A stretch of DNA of 64,000 bases from Collinsella sp. (GTDB lineage Bacteria > Actinomycetota > Coriobacteriia > Coriobacteriales > Coriobacteriaceae): contig JAUMSH010000023.1 of NCBI GenBank assembly GCA_031292915.1, positions 1 through 64,000 on the forward strand. Reading direction: 5' to 3'. Below the pieces are notes generated by a model that saw nothing but the letters and a program-made list of their open reading frames with translations, had not been told where the DNA came from and searched no databases. The position numbers were made by a program, and so were the translations under genes. Shown here piece after piece: positions 34,615 through 42,940 of this stretch; position 1 is the stretch's first letter, and every line of letters begins with the position of its first letter.

Positions 34615-36168
34615 ATGGCACAGCGTCATCTTCCTGCACTCCTGATCATCATGGACGGCTGCGGCCTGGCTCCGGCCGATGGCGAGAACGCCGTCGCCGC
34701 TGCCAAGACACCCTTCCTTGATAGCCTGTACGCTCAGTACCCGCACACCACGCTCGGTGCTTCGGGCGAGGACGTGGGCCTTCCCGACGGTCAGATGGGC
34801 AACTCCGAGGTAGGCCACCTCAACATCGGTGCCGGCCGCATCGTGTTCCAGGAGCTTTCGCGCATCAACAATGCCATCAAGGACGGCTCCATCGCCAAGA
34901 ACGAGGTTTTCGTCAAGGCTATGGACGATGTCAAGGCTGAGGGCAAGACCCTTCACCTTATGGGCCTTATGAGCCCTGGCGGCGTTCACTCCCACATGAA
35001 CCACGTCGAGGCTCTGGTCAAGATGGCTGCCGAGCACGGTGTCAAGACCGTTCGCGTCCACGCCTTCATGGATGGCCGCGATGTCGACCCGCAGTCTGGT
35101 GCCGGCTACATGAGCGAGTTCTGCGCCTTCCTGGCTAAGATCTCCGAGGAGACCGGTTGCGACGCTCGCGTTGCCACCGTCTCGGGCCGATATTGGGCCA
35201 TGGACCGCGATAATCGTTGGGAGCGCATCCAGCGCGCCTACGACGTCATGGTCAACGCGTCCGATGCCGATGTCGACCCCGTTGCCGGTATCAAGGCCTA
35301 CTACGAGAAGGATCCGCGCGGCGACGAGTTCGTCGAGCCCTTCGCTGCCCACAACGAGGGCATCCACGAGGGCGACGCGGCCATCTTCTTCAACTTCCGT
35401 CCCGACCGCGCCCGTCAGATGACCCGCGTGTTCACGGACAAGGAGTTCGACGGCTTTGAGCGCGAGCAGATCAAGCTTTCTCACTTTGTGACGATGACCG
35501 AGTACGATCCGACGTTTGACGTCGAGGTCGCCTTCCCCAAGACGTTCCCCGAGAACGTCCTGGCCGACGTTATCGCCGCCAATGGCCTGAAGCAGCTGCA
35601 CACCGCCGAGACCGAGAAGTACGCCCACGTGACGTTCTTCCTCAACGGCGGCATCGAGGAGCCCAAGGAGGGCGAGGAGCGCGTGCTCGTCGCTTCCCCC
35701 AAGGTCGCTACCTACGATCTGCAGCCTGAGATGAGCGCTCCCGAGGTTACCGAGAAGCTTGTCGCCGCCATCAACGAGGATCGCGCTGATTTCTACATCG
35801 TGAACTTCGCGAACTGCGACATGGTTGGTCACACCGGTGTCTTCGACGCCGCCGTTAAGGCCGTCGAGGCTGTTGACGATGCCCTGTCCAAGGTTGTCCC
35901 GGCGATTCTCGCCAAGGGCGGCTTTGCGCTGATTACCGCCGACCACGGCAACGCCGATCACATGTTTGACGTTGCTTCCGACGGTTCCAAGCATCCGTTT
36001 ACGGCCCACACCACCAACCGCGTGCCGTTCATCATCGTTGATGAGAAGGCACAGCTCACCGGTATCGAGGACGGCCGTCTTTCCGATATCGCTCCGACCA
36101 TGCTCACCATGGCTGGTATTGAGCCTTCCGCCGAGATGACGGGCCGCGTGCTCGCCACCGAGGCCTAA
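34615..36168 (+). CDS. gpmI: 2,3-bisphosphoglycerate-independent phosphoglycerate mutase
   Basis: This is a metal-dependent mutase of 517 residues that converts 3-phosphoglycerate to 2-phosphoglycerate through a phosphoserine. The serine is in MGNSEVGHLNIGAGR near residue 62. DGRDVDPQSGAGY, GRYWAMDRDNRWER, NFRPDRARQM, FANCDMVGHTG and TADHGNADHM supply phosphate and metal ligands. It closes the gap-pgk-tpiA-gpmI operon and is followed by a strong terminator. Confidence 0.97.
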   Translation: MAQRHLPALLIIMDGCGLAPADGENAVAAAKTPFLDSLYAQYPHTTLGASGEDVGLPDGQMGNSEVGHLNIGAGRIVFQELSRINNAIKDGSIAKNEVFVKAMDDVKAEGKTLHLMGLMSPGGVHSHMNHVEALVKMAAEHGVKTVRVHAFMDGRDVDPQSGAGYMSEFCAFLAKISEETGCDARVATVSGRYWAMDRDNRWERIQRAYDVMVNASDADVDPVAGIKAYYEKDPRGDEFVEPFAAHNEGIHEGDAAIFFNFRPDRARQMTRVFTDKEFDGFEREQIKLSHFVTMTEYDPTFDVEVAFPKTFPENVLADVIAANGLKQLHTAETEKYAHVTFFLNGGIEEPKEGEERVLVASPKVATYDLQPEMSAPEVTEKLVAAINEDRADFYIVNFANCDMVGHTGVFDAAVKAVEAVDDALSKVVPAILAKGGFALITADHGNADHMFDVASDGSKHPFTAHTTNRVPFIIVDEKAQLTGIEDGRLSDIAPTMLTMAGIEPSAEMTGRVLATEA

Positions 36169-36193
36169 TAGAAAACAAATACCGTTTTCTAGT

Positions 36194-36228
36194 AAGGGGG
36201 TTGTCCACAACCGGACAACCCCCTTTTT
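36194..36228 (+). terminator. Terminator after gpmI
   Basis: Perfect arms GGGGGTTGTCC and GGACAACCCCC with a 6-nt loop are followed by TTTTT. Confidence 0.93.
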
Positions 36229-36332
36229 GGTATTTCTGCCATTTCCACCCCGTCCTTGAGTGGCAGGTAGGGGAGAGCGGGGGATTGTGGTACAGTACTG
36301 GAGTTTGAACTGTTCTATTAAGGAGCTTATCT

Positions 36333-36587
36333 ATGGGTCCGTTCCAGATTCTTCTGTTTGTCGTTTGGGCTGTTTCTGCCGTGGCGCTGACGATTCTCGT
36401 CCTGATGCATTCCGGTAAGGGTACCGGCGTTTCGGATATGATCGCTAGCTCGCTGTATAACTCCAGCTCTGCCACAGGTGTTATGGAGCAGAACCTCGAC
36501 CGCCTGACCGTCATCATGGCTGTCGTGTTTGCCGTGTGCGTCGTGCTGTGCATGTTCTTCTTCCCGCAGGGCATCGTGGGCTACTAA
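36333..36587 (+). CDS. secG: Preprotein translocase subunit SecG
   Basis: This 84-residue protein has two membrane segments (about 3-23 and 55-77) and the SecG loop motif HSGKGTGVSDM between them, followed by MEQNLDRLTVI. It supports the SecYEG channel. It stands alone between two terminators, at the usual place downstream of the triose-phosphate glycolytic genes. ATG at 36333 follows TTAAGGAGCTTATCT. Confidence 0.92.
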   Translation: MGPFQILLFVVWAVSAVALTILVLMHSGKGTGVSDMIASSLYNSSSATGVMEQNLDRLTVIMAVVFAVCVVLCMFFFPQGIVGY

Positions 36588-36611
36588 TCACGAGCCGCAT
36601 AAGTACTTGTA

Positions 36612-36641
36612 AAGGGTTCCGCAAGTGCGGGACCCTTTTTT
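36612..36641 (+). terminator. Terminator after secG
   Basis: Arms GGGTTCCGC and GCGGGACCC with an AAGT loop are followed by TTTTTT. Confidence 0.9.
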
Positions 36642-36883
36642 GTTTACATATTCGTAACAGAGTCAAAAATATCACCACATACTGCGCCCAACTAAAGAAA
36701 TTCTTGACCGTTAACCGGAATTAGCCCCAAATCGTGCATAAAATGCGCTACTGTATTGCAAAACGTTGGCCTGTTGTGCATAACCAGCCATAGCAGCGGG
36801 CAGCGTTTTGATGGTTCGGATCGGATTGTCTCGACATGTGTCCGACTGAACATTTCTTTGTCCTATCTCATAAGGAGGATGGC

Positions 36884-38560
36884 ATGGCTGATTCTATGTT
36901 CCACCAGCCCGTTATGGGTCGTCGCGTCTTTGTTGGCGGCACCCTTGCTGCGAGCTCCATGGCTTTTCTTGCCGCATGTGGCAAGAAGGGCGGCGACGCT
37001 TCCGGTTCTGAGTCCGGTTCGACGCTGAACTTCTACATCAACAACCCGGTCTGCATCGACCCCTACAACGTCCAGGAGGACCAGGGTACTCAGGTCGAGT
37101 ATCAGCTCTTTGACGCTCTGACCTCTTACGACGCCGAGAAGGGCGAGATCGTTCCGCTGGCTTGCGAGTCCTTTGAGTCCAACGACGACGCCACCGAGTT
37201 TACCTTCAAGATCAAGAAGGCCAAGTTCCACAACGGTGACGACGTTACCTCTAAGTCCTTCAAGCTCGGTTGGGAGCGTCTGGTCAACACCAAGTCGGCC
37301 ATCGCTACCGAGTATGGCCCTTCCGAGGTCTCCTATCACCTTTCCATGGTCGAGGGCTATGACGATCTGCTTGCCGGTAACGCCACCGAGCTCAGCGGTG
37401 TTACGTGCCCTGACGATGAGACCCTCGTCGTCAAGCTGTCTTCCGCTTACGCCGACTTCCCCTTCGTCGCCTCTCACCCGGCTCTGGCCCCGGTTCCCGA
37501 GTGCGCCGAGTCCGATGTCAAGAGCTTCTACCTTGCCCCGGTCGGTAACGGCCCGTTCATGATGGACGGCAAGTGGGAGGATGGCCAGGAGATCAACGTC
37601 AAGAAGTTCGACGATTACTATGGCGACAAGGCCAAGATCGATGGCATCCACTTCCAGGTCATCAAGGACATGGAGACCGCTTACAAGGAGTTCCAGGCCG
37701 GTAACCTCGATGTCTGCGACGTTCCCGTCGCTCAGATCGATGCCGCCAAGAAGGATCGCGGCGTGTCCAAGGACGGCTACACCATGGGTGACGGCGAGCG
37801 CATGCTGCTCGGCGCCGAGCCTTCCACGTACTATCTGACCTGCAACACCACGGCCGAGCCGTTCAACAACGCCGACCTGCGTAGGGGCATCTCCCTGGCC
37901 ATTAACCGTGAGGCCATCTGCAAGACCATCTTCAAGGGTACCCGTACCCCTGCCGACGGCATTGTTCCTCCGGGCATCGATGGCTACAAGGAGGGCGCAT
38001 GGGAGTTCTGCGCCTACGATGTCGACAAGGCTAACGAGTACCTCGACAAGGTTGCTCCCGCTGGCGCTAACGGCGATCGTGGCATTAGCGTGACCCTGTC
38101 CTACAACCAGGACGGCGGTCACAAGGAGATCATGGAGTCCATCATCGGTGACCTCGCCAAGGTTGGCGTAACCGCTGTCTCCGATACCCCTGAGTGGTCT
38201 GCCCTGCTCGAGCAGTATCAGAACTTTAACTATCAGTTCGGTCGTCTGGGTTGGATTGCCGACTACCCGATCATGGACAACTTCCTGTATCCGCTGTTCC
38301 ACTCCGACTCCCTCGGTGGCGACAACCGCTCCGGTTACAACAACCCCGAGTTCGACGCCAAGGTCGACGAGGCTCGTACTATTGTTGACGACGAGGAGCG
38401 CGTCGCTAAGATGCAGGAGGCCGACGCAATGGTCGCTGCCGACTGCCCGGTCATCCCGATTATGTTCTACACGCACACCATCGCCGGCTCCGATCGCATT
38501 AAGCACCTCTATGTCGATCCGCAGAAGCACGCCGATCTGGGTACCGCTGAGCTCGCCTAA
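36884..38560 (+). CDS. oppA: Oligopeptide ABC transporter, substrate-binding lipoprotein
   Basis: This 558-residue peptide-binding protein (SBP family 5) has a signal with a GRR core (GRRVFVGGTLAASSMAFLAAC), a possible Tat signal ending in the lipobox LAAC at about residue 32. TLNFYINNPVCIDPYNVQEDQGTQVEYQLFDALT is typical of OppA, and the C-terminal part holds the duplicated binding lobes. ATG at 36884 follows AAGGAGG. Its codon bias is strong, and a hairpin separates it from oppB. It is first in a complete oppABCDF operon. Confidence 0.9.
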   Translation: MADSMFHQPVMGRRVFVGGTLAASSMAFLAACGKKGGDASGSESGSTLNFYINNPVCIDPYNVQEDQGTQVEYQLFDALTSYDAEKGEIVPLACESFESNDDATEFTFKIKKAKFHNGDDVTSKSFKLGWERLVNTKSAIATEYGPSEVSYHLSMVEGYDDLLAGNATELSGVTCPDDETLVVKLSSAYADFPFVASHPALAPVPECAESDVKSFYLAPVGNGPFMMDGKWEDGQEINVKKFDDYYGDKAKIDGIHFQVIKDMETAYKEFQAGNLDVCDVPVAQIDAAKKDRGVSKDGYTMGDGERMLLGAEPSTYYLTCNTTAEPFNNADLRRGISLAINREAICKTIFKGTRTPADGIVPPGIDGYKEGAWEFCAYDVDKANEYLDKVAPAGANGDRGISVTLSYNQDGGHKEIMESIIGDLAKVGVTAVSDTPEWSALLEQYQNFNYQFGRLGWIADYPIMDNFLYPLFHSDSLGGDNRSGYNNPEFDAKVDEARTIVDDEERVAKMQEADAMVAADCPVIPIMFYTHTIAGSDRIKHLYVDPQKHADLGTAELA

Positions 38561-38657
38561 GAGTTTGCAGCTTCCGTGAGGGTCAAGTATTTACGTAGAC
38601 CTCATGGGAAACATACAGTTCTCCCTAACCTGGGGTAAACTGGCTGATGGTAATTTT

Positions 38658-38685
38658 GGGATGCCGGTCTGGCGATCGGCATCCC
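38658..38685 (+). terminator. Intercistronic hairpin between oppA and oppB
   Basis: Perfect 9-bp arms GGGATGCCG and CGGCATCCC flank a 10-nt loop, followed by ATTTAGG. Its place mirrors the hairpin after the other binding-protein gene at 20589, fitting differential expression within the operon. Confidence 0.6.
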
Positions 38686-38716
38686 ATTTAGGTTAATCCC
38701 TAGATAGGGGAGTGGT

Positions 38717-39754
38717 ATGGGTAAGTACATCGTTAAACGTGTGCTTCAGTTCATCCCGGTGTTTTTGGGCGTTACGCTGATTCTGTTCGCCCTCCAGAAT
38801 ATCGTGCCGGGAGATCCGATCAAGCTGATCGGTGGAGACAAGGCTCTGTCCCCCGAGGTGGAGCTTCAGCTTCGCGTCCGCTATCACCTGGTCCAGACGG
38901 ACGAGGACGGCAACGCGATCCTTGACGAGAACGGCGACCCCGTTCAAACGTCGCTCGTGGACCGTTACTTGTATTACATGAACGGCCTGCTTCATGGCGA
39001 TCTGGGCAATTCGTATCAGCGCAAGCTGCCGGTTACGGAAATCTTTGCCCAGAAGTATCCGTATACGGTCAAACTTGCCGCGTGCGCCATCGTGCTCGAG
39101 GCAATTATGGGTATCGGTGCGGGTATCATTTCGGCGGTAAAGCGTTATTCCTTCTGGGATATTTTGGTAACGCTCACCACGTCGATCCTCGTTGCGGTCC
39201 CGGCCTTCTGGCTCGGTATGTTGCTGCAGCTGTTCTTTGGCGTCATCCTCAAGGACGCCACGGGCGGTGCAATCTCCATGCCGATCTCGGGTGCCGGCGG
39301 TTCCAGCTCTCAGTATCAGGATTGGATGCACTATGTGCTTCCGACCATTACGCTGGCTTCGGTTTCGACCGCTTATGCTGCGCGCATTATGCGCTCGCAG
39401 CTGCTTGACGTCATGAACCAGGATTACATCCGTACGGCAAAGGCCAAGGGTCTCTCCAATCGTGCGATCATCGTCAAGCATGCGCTTAAGAATGCACTCA
39501 TCCCCGTCGTTACCTATATTGGTGTCGACTTTGGCGGCATGCTTTCGGGCGCCATCCTGACCGAGACGGTCTTTAACTGGCCCGGTATCGGCTATGAGGT
39601 CTATCGCGCCATTAGCATGCGTGACTGGCCCATCGTTATGGGCGGCGTTACGCTCATCGTTGTCGTCGTCATGGTGATCAACCTGCTCGTCGACATTAGC
39701 TATGCATTCCTCGACCCGCGCATCCGCCTTGGCGGTCCGTCGGATAAGGCCTAA
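38717..39754 (+). CDS. oppB: Oligopeptide ABC transporter permease OppB
   Basis: This 345-residue inner-membrane permease has six hydrophobic segments, the N-terminus YIVKRVLQFIPVFLGVTLILFALQNIVPGDP and the EAA loop MRSQLLDVMNQDYIRTAKAKGLSNRAIIVKHALKNALIP. It includes an extracytoplasmic insert of about 60 residues (around 45-100), longer than in DppB of this window. ATG at 38717 follows AGGGGAG. Confidence 0.93.
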   Translation: MGKYIVKRVLQFIPVFLGVTLILFALQNIVPGDPIKLIGGDKALSPEVELQLRVRYHLVQTDEDGNAILDENGDPVQTSLVDRYLYYMNGLLHGDLGNSYQRKLPVTEIFAQKYPYTVKLAACAIVLEAIMGIGAGIISAVKRYSFWDILVTLTTSILVAVPAFWLGMLLQLFFGVILKDATGGAISMPISGAGGSSSQYQDWMHYVLPTITLASVSTAYAARIMRSQLLDVMNQDYIRTAKAKGLSNRAIIVKHALKNALIPVVTYIGVDFGGMLSGAILTETVFNWPGIGYEVYRAISMRDWPIVMGGVTLIVVVVMVINLLVDISYAFLDPRIRLGGPSDKA

Positions 39755-39768
39755 GGGAGGTACGTCTC

Positions 39769-40704
39769 ATGCAGGAAACTGATTCTCAGTCTCAGGAGCA
39801 GGCTACCGCCACCAAGGTCGCATCTGCTCCCGCCAAGTCCCGCACGCTGTGGGGCGACGCTTTTAAGCGTCTTCGTAAGAACAAGCTCGCCGTTATCGGT
39901 GTCTGCTGGATCATCATCGTCGTTGTGGTTGCCCTGACCGCAGATCTGTGGGCTAAGCCCTGGCTCGGTTCCCCGACGGCTTCCGACTCGACCACTATGG
40001 CCGAGACGTCGCTGTTGGCTCCGTGTGCAGAGCACCCGTTTGGCACCGACGCCCTTGGTCGTGACATTCTCGTCCGCGTTATCTACGGTGCGCGCGTTTC
40101 GCTGTCCGTCGGAATTATGGCCACCGCGATCTCCACGCTAATTGGTCTGGTCATGGGTGCTCTGGCCGGTTTCTACGGCGGCATTTGGGATACGATCATC
40201 ATGCGCTGTGCGGACATCTTCCTGGCGTTCCCGTACGTGCTGTTCGTTGTCGCCATGATCGCCGTTATCGGCCGTGGCCTTCAGAACGTCTTTATCGCCA
40301 TCGGTATTCTCGGCTGGCCTTCGATTGCGCGCGTCTTCCGCTCTGCGATCTTGACCGTCAAGGAAAACGACTATGTTGATGCTGCGCGCGCGATGGGTGC
40401 ATCTGATGCTCGTATCGTTGTACGTCACATCTTCCCGAACTCCGTCGCCTCCATCGTGGTCTACGCGACCATGAACATTGGTGGCGCCATTCTGACCGAG
40501 TCCGCTCTGTCCTTCCTCGGCATGGGCGTTATTCCGCCTACGCCTTCGTGGGGCTCCATGATTCAGGACGGTCAGCAGTATCTTCTGACTGCTCCCTGGA
40601 TGATGATCATGCCCGGTCTGGCAATTCTCTCGACGGTGCTCGCCTTCACCCTGCTGGGTGACGGTCTGCGCGACGCCCTCGACGTCAAGATGAAGGACGC
40701 ATAA
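39769..40704 (+). CDS. oppC: Oligopeptide ABC transporter permease OppC
   Basis: This 311-residue permease has six hydrophobic segments. It has an N-terminal cytoplasmic segment ending in TLWGDAFKRLRKNKLAVIGVCWIIIVVVVALTADLW, HPFGTDALGRDILVRVIYGARVSL (a family motif) and the EAA loop KENDYVDAARAMGASDARIVVRHIFPNSV. It lies 14 nt after oppB with GGGAGG before its ATG. Confidence 0.93.
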   Translation: MQETDSQSQEQATATKVASAPAKSRTLWGDAFKRLRKNKLAVIGVCWIIIVVVVALTADLWAKPWLGSPTASDSTTMAETSLLAPCAEHPFGTDALGRDILVRVIYGARVSLSVGIMATAISTLIGLVMGALAGFYGGIWDTIIMRCADIFLAFPYVLFVVAMIAVIGRGLQNVFIAIGILGWPSIARVFRSAILTVKENDYVDAARAMGASDARIVVRHIFPNSVASIVVYATMNIGGAILTESALSFLGMGVIPPTPSWGSMIQDGQQYLLTAPWMMIMPGLAILSTVLAFTLLGDGLRDALDVKMKDA

Positions 40705-40706
40705 GG

Positions 40707-41798
40707 ATGAAGAAGAACAAGAACTATGTGGACCTGAAGGACCAGCCGGTTCCCGAGGGCCAGCATCTGCTCGAGGTCGATGACCTTAAGATGTATTTCC
40801 ACACCGAGGATGGCGTTGTTCGCGCTGTCGACGGTGTCTCCTACACGCTCGATCGCGGCGAGACCCTGGGCGTCGTCGGTGAGTCCGGCTCCGGTAAGTC
40901 CGTGACCGCCATGACCATCATGGGTCTTATCTCGATGCCTCCGGGAAAGATCGAGGGCGGCGACGTTCGCTATCGCGGTCGTTCTATCCTCGAGATGACC
41001 GAGGAAGAGATGCAGCACATTCGCGGTAACGACATCGCGATGATCTTCCAGGATCCTATGACCTCCTTGAACCCGGTCTATAAGATCGGCAAGCAGGTGG
41101 GCGAGGGTCTTCGTCTGCACCGCGGCTACTCCAAGCAGGAGGCGCTCAAGCGTGCCACCGAGCTTTTGGACCTCGTTGGTATTCCCGAGCCCGAGAAGCG
41201 CGTCAATGAGTATCCGCACCAGTTCTCTGGCGGTATGCGTCAGCGCGTCATGATTGCCATGGCTCTTGCCTGCGATCCCGATATTTTGATTGCCGACGAG
41301 CCCACGACTGCCCTGGACGTTACCATTCAGGCTCAGATTATTGAGCTTATGCAGGAAATGCAGGAGAAGAACGGCAACGCCATCATCATGATCACCCATG
41401 ACCTGGGCGTTGTCGCTGATATGGCCGACAAGATCATGGTTATGTACGCCGGCCGTCCCGTCGAGTTCGGTACTGCTGAGGAAATCTTCTACGAGAGCCG
41501 CCACCCCTACACCTGGGGCCTTATCCGCTCCATCCCGGAGCAGGCCATCGATGAGAAGAAGCCGCTTACGCCGATTCATGGCAACCCGCCTTCGCTCATG
41601 AACCTGCCCGAGGGCTGCGTGTTCTCTCCTCGCTGCCCCTATGCGACGGATAAGTGCCGCAAGCAGCGCCCCGAGCGTTTTGTTACCGAGTCTGGTCACT
41701 ATTCTGCGTGCCACTACGCTGGCGACCCCGAGTTCCTCAAGAACGCTCCTGTGACGTCCCGTACGCGCAAGGATTCCAAGAAGGGAGGCGAGGCGTAA
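40707..41798 (+). CDS. oppD: Oligopeptide ABC transporter ATPase OppD
   Basis: This 363-residue ATPase has Walker A GESGSGKS, signature FSGGMRQRVMIAMAL, Walker B ILIADEPTTALDVT and H-loop MITHD. The C-terminal extension GCVFSPRCPYATDKC and SACHYA carries the cysteines that in several family members bind a 4Fe-4S cluster. It overlaps oppF by one base (TAATG). Confidence 0.94.
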   Translation: MKKNKNYVDLKDQPVPEGQHLLEVDDLKMYFHTEDGVVRAVDGVSYTLDRGETLGVVGESGSGKSVTAMTIMGLISMPPGKIEGGDVRYRGRSILEMTEEEMQHIRGNDIAMIFQDPMTSLNPVYKIGKQVGEGLRLHRGYSKQEALKRATELLDLVGIPEPEKRVNEYPHQFSGGMRQRVMIAMALACDPDILIADEPTTALDVTIQAQIIELMQEMQEKNGNAIIMITHDLGVVADMADKIMVMYAGRPVEFGTAEEIFYESRHPYTWGLIRSIPEQAIDEKKPLTPIHGNPPSLMNLPEGCVFSPRCPYATDKCRKQRPERFVTESGHYSACHYAGDPEFLKNAPVTSRTRKDSKKGGEA

Positions 41799-42826
41799 TG
41801 GCAGATACCAACGAGCGTACTCCGCTGCTGAAGGTCGAGCACCTCTCTAAGGAGTTCCCCGCTGAGTCCGGCATGTTCGCCAAGCGCTTCTCCAAGCGTG
41901 TCGTCTCTGCTGTAAATGACATCTCTTTTGAGATTTATTCTGGCGAGACCTTCGGTCTGGTTGGCGAGTCTGGTTGCGGTAAGTCCACCACGGGCCGTAC
42001 TATCATGCGCCTGACCAAGCCGACCGCCGGTAAGGTGTTCTTCCAGGGTAAAGATGTTGCCGAGATGAGCAAACATGAGATCAAGGACATGCGTCGCGAG
42101 ATGCAGTTCATCTTCCAGGACCCCTATGCTTCGCTCAACCCTCGTATGACCATCGGTGAGATCGTCTCCGAGCCCATGACCATTCATGGCGTGGGCACCA
42201 AGGAGGAGCGCATTGAGCGCGTCCGCGAGCTTCTCGACGTTGTCGGACTGAACCCCGAGCACATCAACCGCTATCCTCATGAGTTCTCCGGCGGTCAGCG
42301 TCAGCGTGTCGGTATTGCCCGCGCTTTTGCGCTGAAGCCCAAGCTGATTATCTGCGACGAGCCAGTTTCTGCTCTGGATGTGTCCATTCAGGCCCAGGTT
42401 CTGAACCTGCTCAAGGAACTGCAGGACAAGTTCGGTACCGCGTATCTGTTTATCGCTCACGACCTGTCCGTCGTGCAGCACATTTCCGATCGCGTTGCCG
42501 TTATGTATCTGGGTAAGATGGTTGAGGTTTCGGACTGGAAGACGCTCTACAGCGAGCCTCACCATCCGTACACGCAGTCGCTGCTGTCTGCCGTGCCGGT
42601 TCCCGATCCTGATATCCAGAAGACCCGCAAGCGCATCATCCTCGCTGGCGATCCGCCGTCGCCGCTGGATCCGCCGACCGGCTGCCGTTTCCACACGCGC
42701 TGCCCGATCGCGCAGGGTATTTGCTCTGAGAAGCTTCCCGAGTTTAAGGAAGTCGCACCGGGTCACTGCTGCGCGTGCCACTTCGCGGAGCCGTTCCCGA
42801 TCAAGGAATCGCACATCGACTTGTAG
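41798..42826 (+). CDS. oppF: Oligopeptide ABC transporter ATPase OppF
   Basis: This 342-residue ATPase has Walker A GESGCGKST, signature FSGGQRQRVGIARAF, Walker B IICDEPVSALDVS and a cysteine-containing C-terminus (GCRFHTRCP, then CCACHFAEPF). ATG at 41798 overlaps the oppD stop and follows AAGGGAGG. It is last in the operon; its stop lies 15 nt before the interrupted palindromic element, which may serve as the operon's 3' end. Confidence 0.94.
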   Translation: MADTNERTPLLKVEHLSKEFPAESGMFAKRFSKRVVSAVNDISFEIYSGETFGLVGESGCGKSTTGRTIMRLTKPTAGKVFFQGKDVAEMSKHEIKDMRREMQFIFQDPYASLNPRMTIGEIVSEPMTIHGVGTKEERIERVRELLDVVGLNPEHINRYPHEFSGGQRQRVGIARAFALKPKLIICDEPVSALDVSIQAQVLNLLKELQDKFGTAYLFIAHDLSVVQHISDRVAVMYLGKMVEVSDWKTLYSEPHHPYTQSLLSAVPVPDPDIQKTRKRIILAGDPPSPLDPPTGCRFHTRCPIAQGICSEKLPEFKEVAPGHCCACHFAEPFPIKESHIDL

Positions 42827-42841
42827 CCGGTTGTTATCGTC

Positions 42842-42930
42842 CGGGCCCGTCCTGAAGTTACTTTTCAGAACGTCCTCGGACATGCAAGAAACCCCCGCTG
42901 CGCACTTCGTGCGGCGGGGGTTTCTTGCGT
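42842..42930 (+). repeat. Palindromic element E1, left part (interrupted by IS110)
   Basis: It begins with an outer arm (42842-42870), then the internal-loop motif CGTCCTCGGACATG (42871-42884). An inner stem GCAAGAAACCCCCGCTGCGCAC (42884-42905), TTC loop, and its complement (42909-42928) follow, ending in GT (42929-42930). The matching outer arm is at 44518-44548, on the far side of the IS. The inner stem could also terminate oppF transcription. Confidence 0.8.
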
Positions 42931-42940
42931 CCTGACGCTC

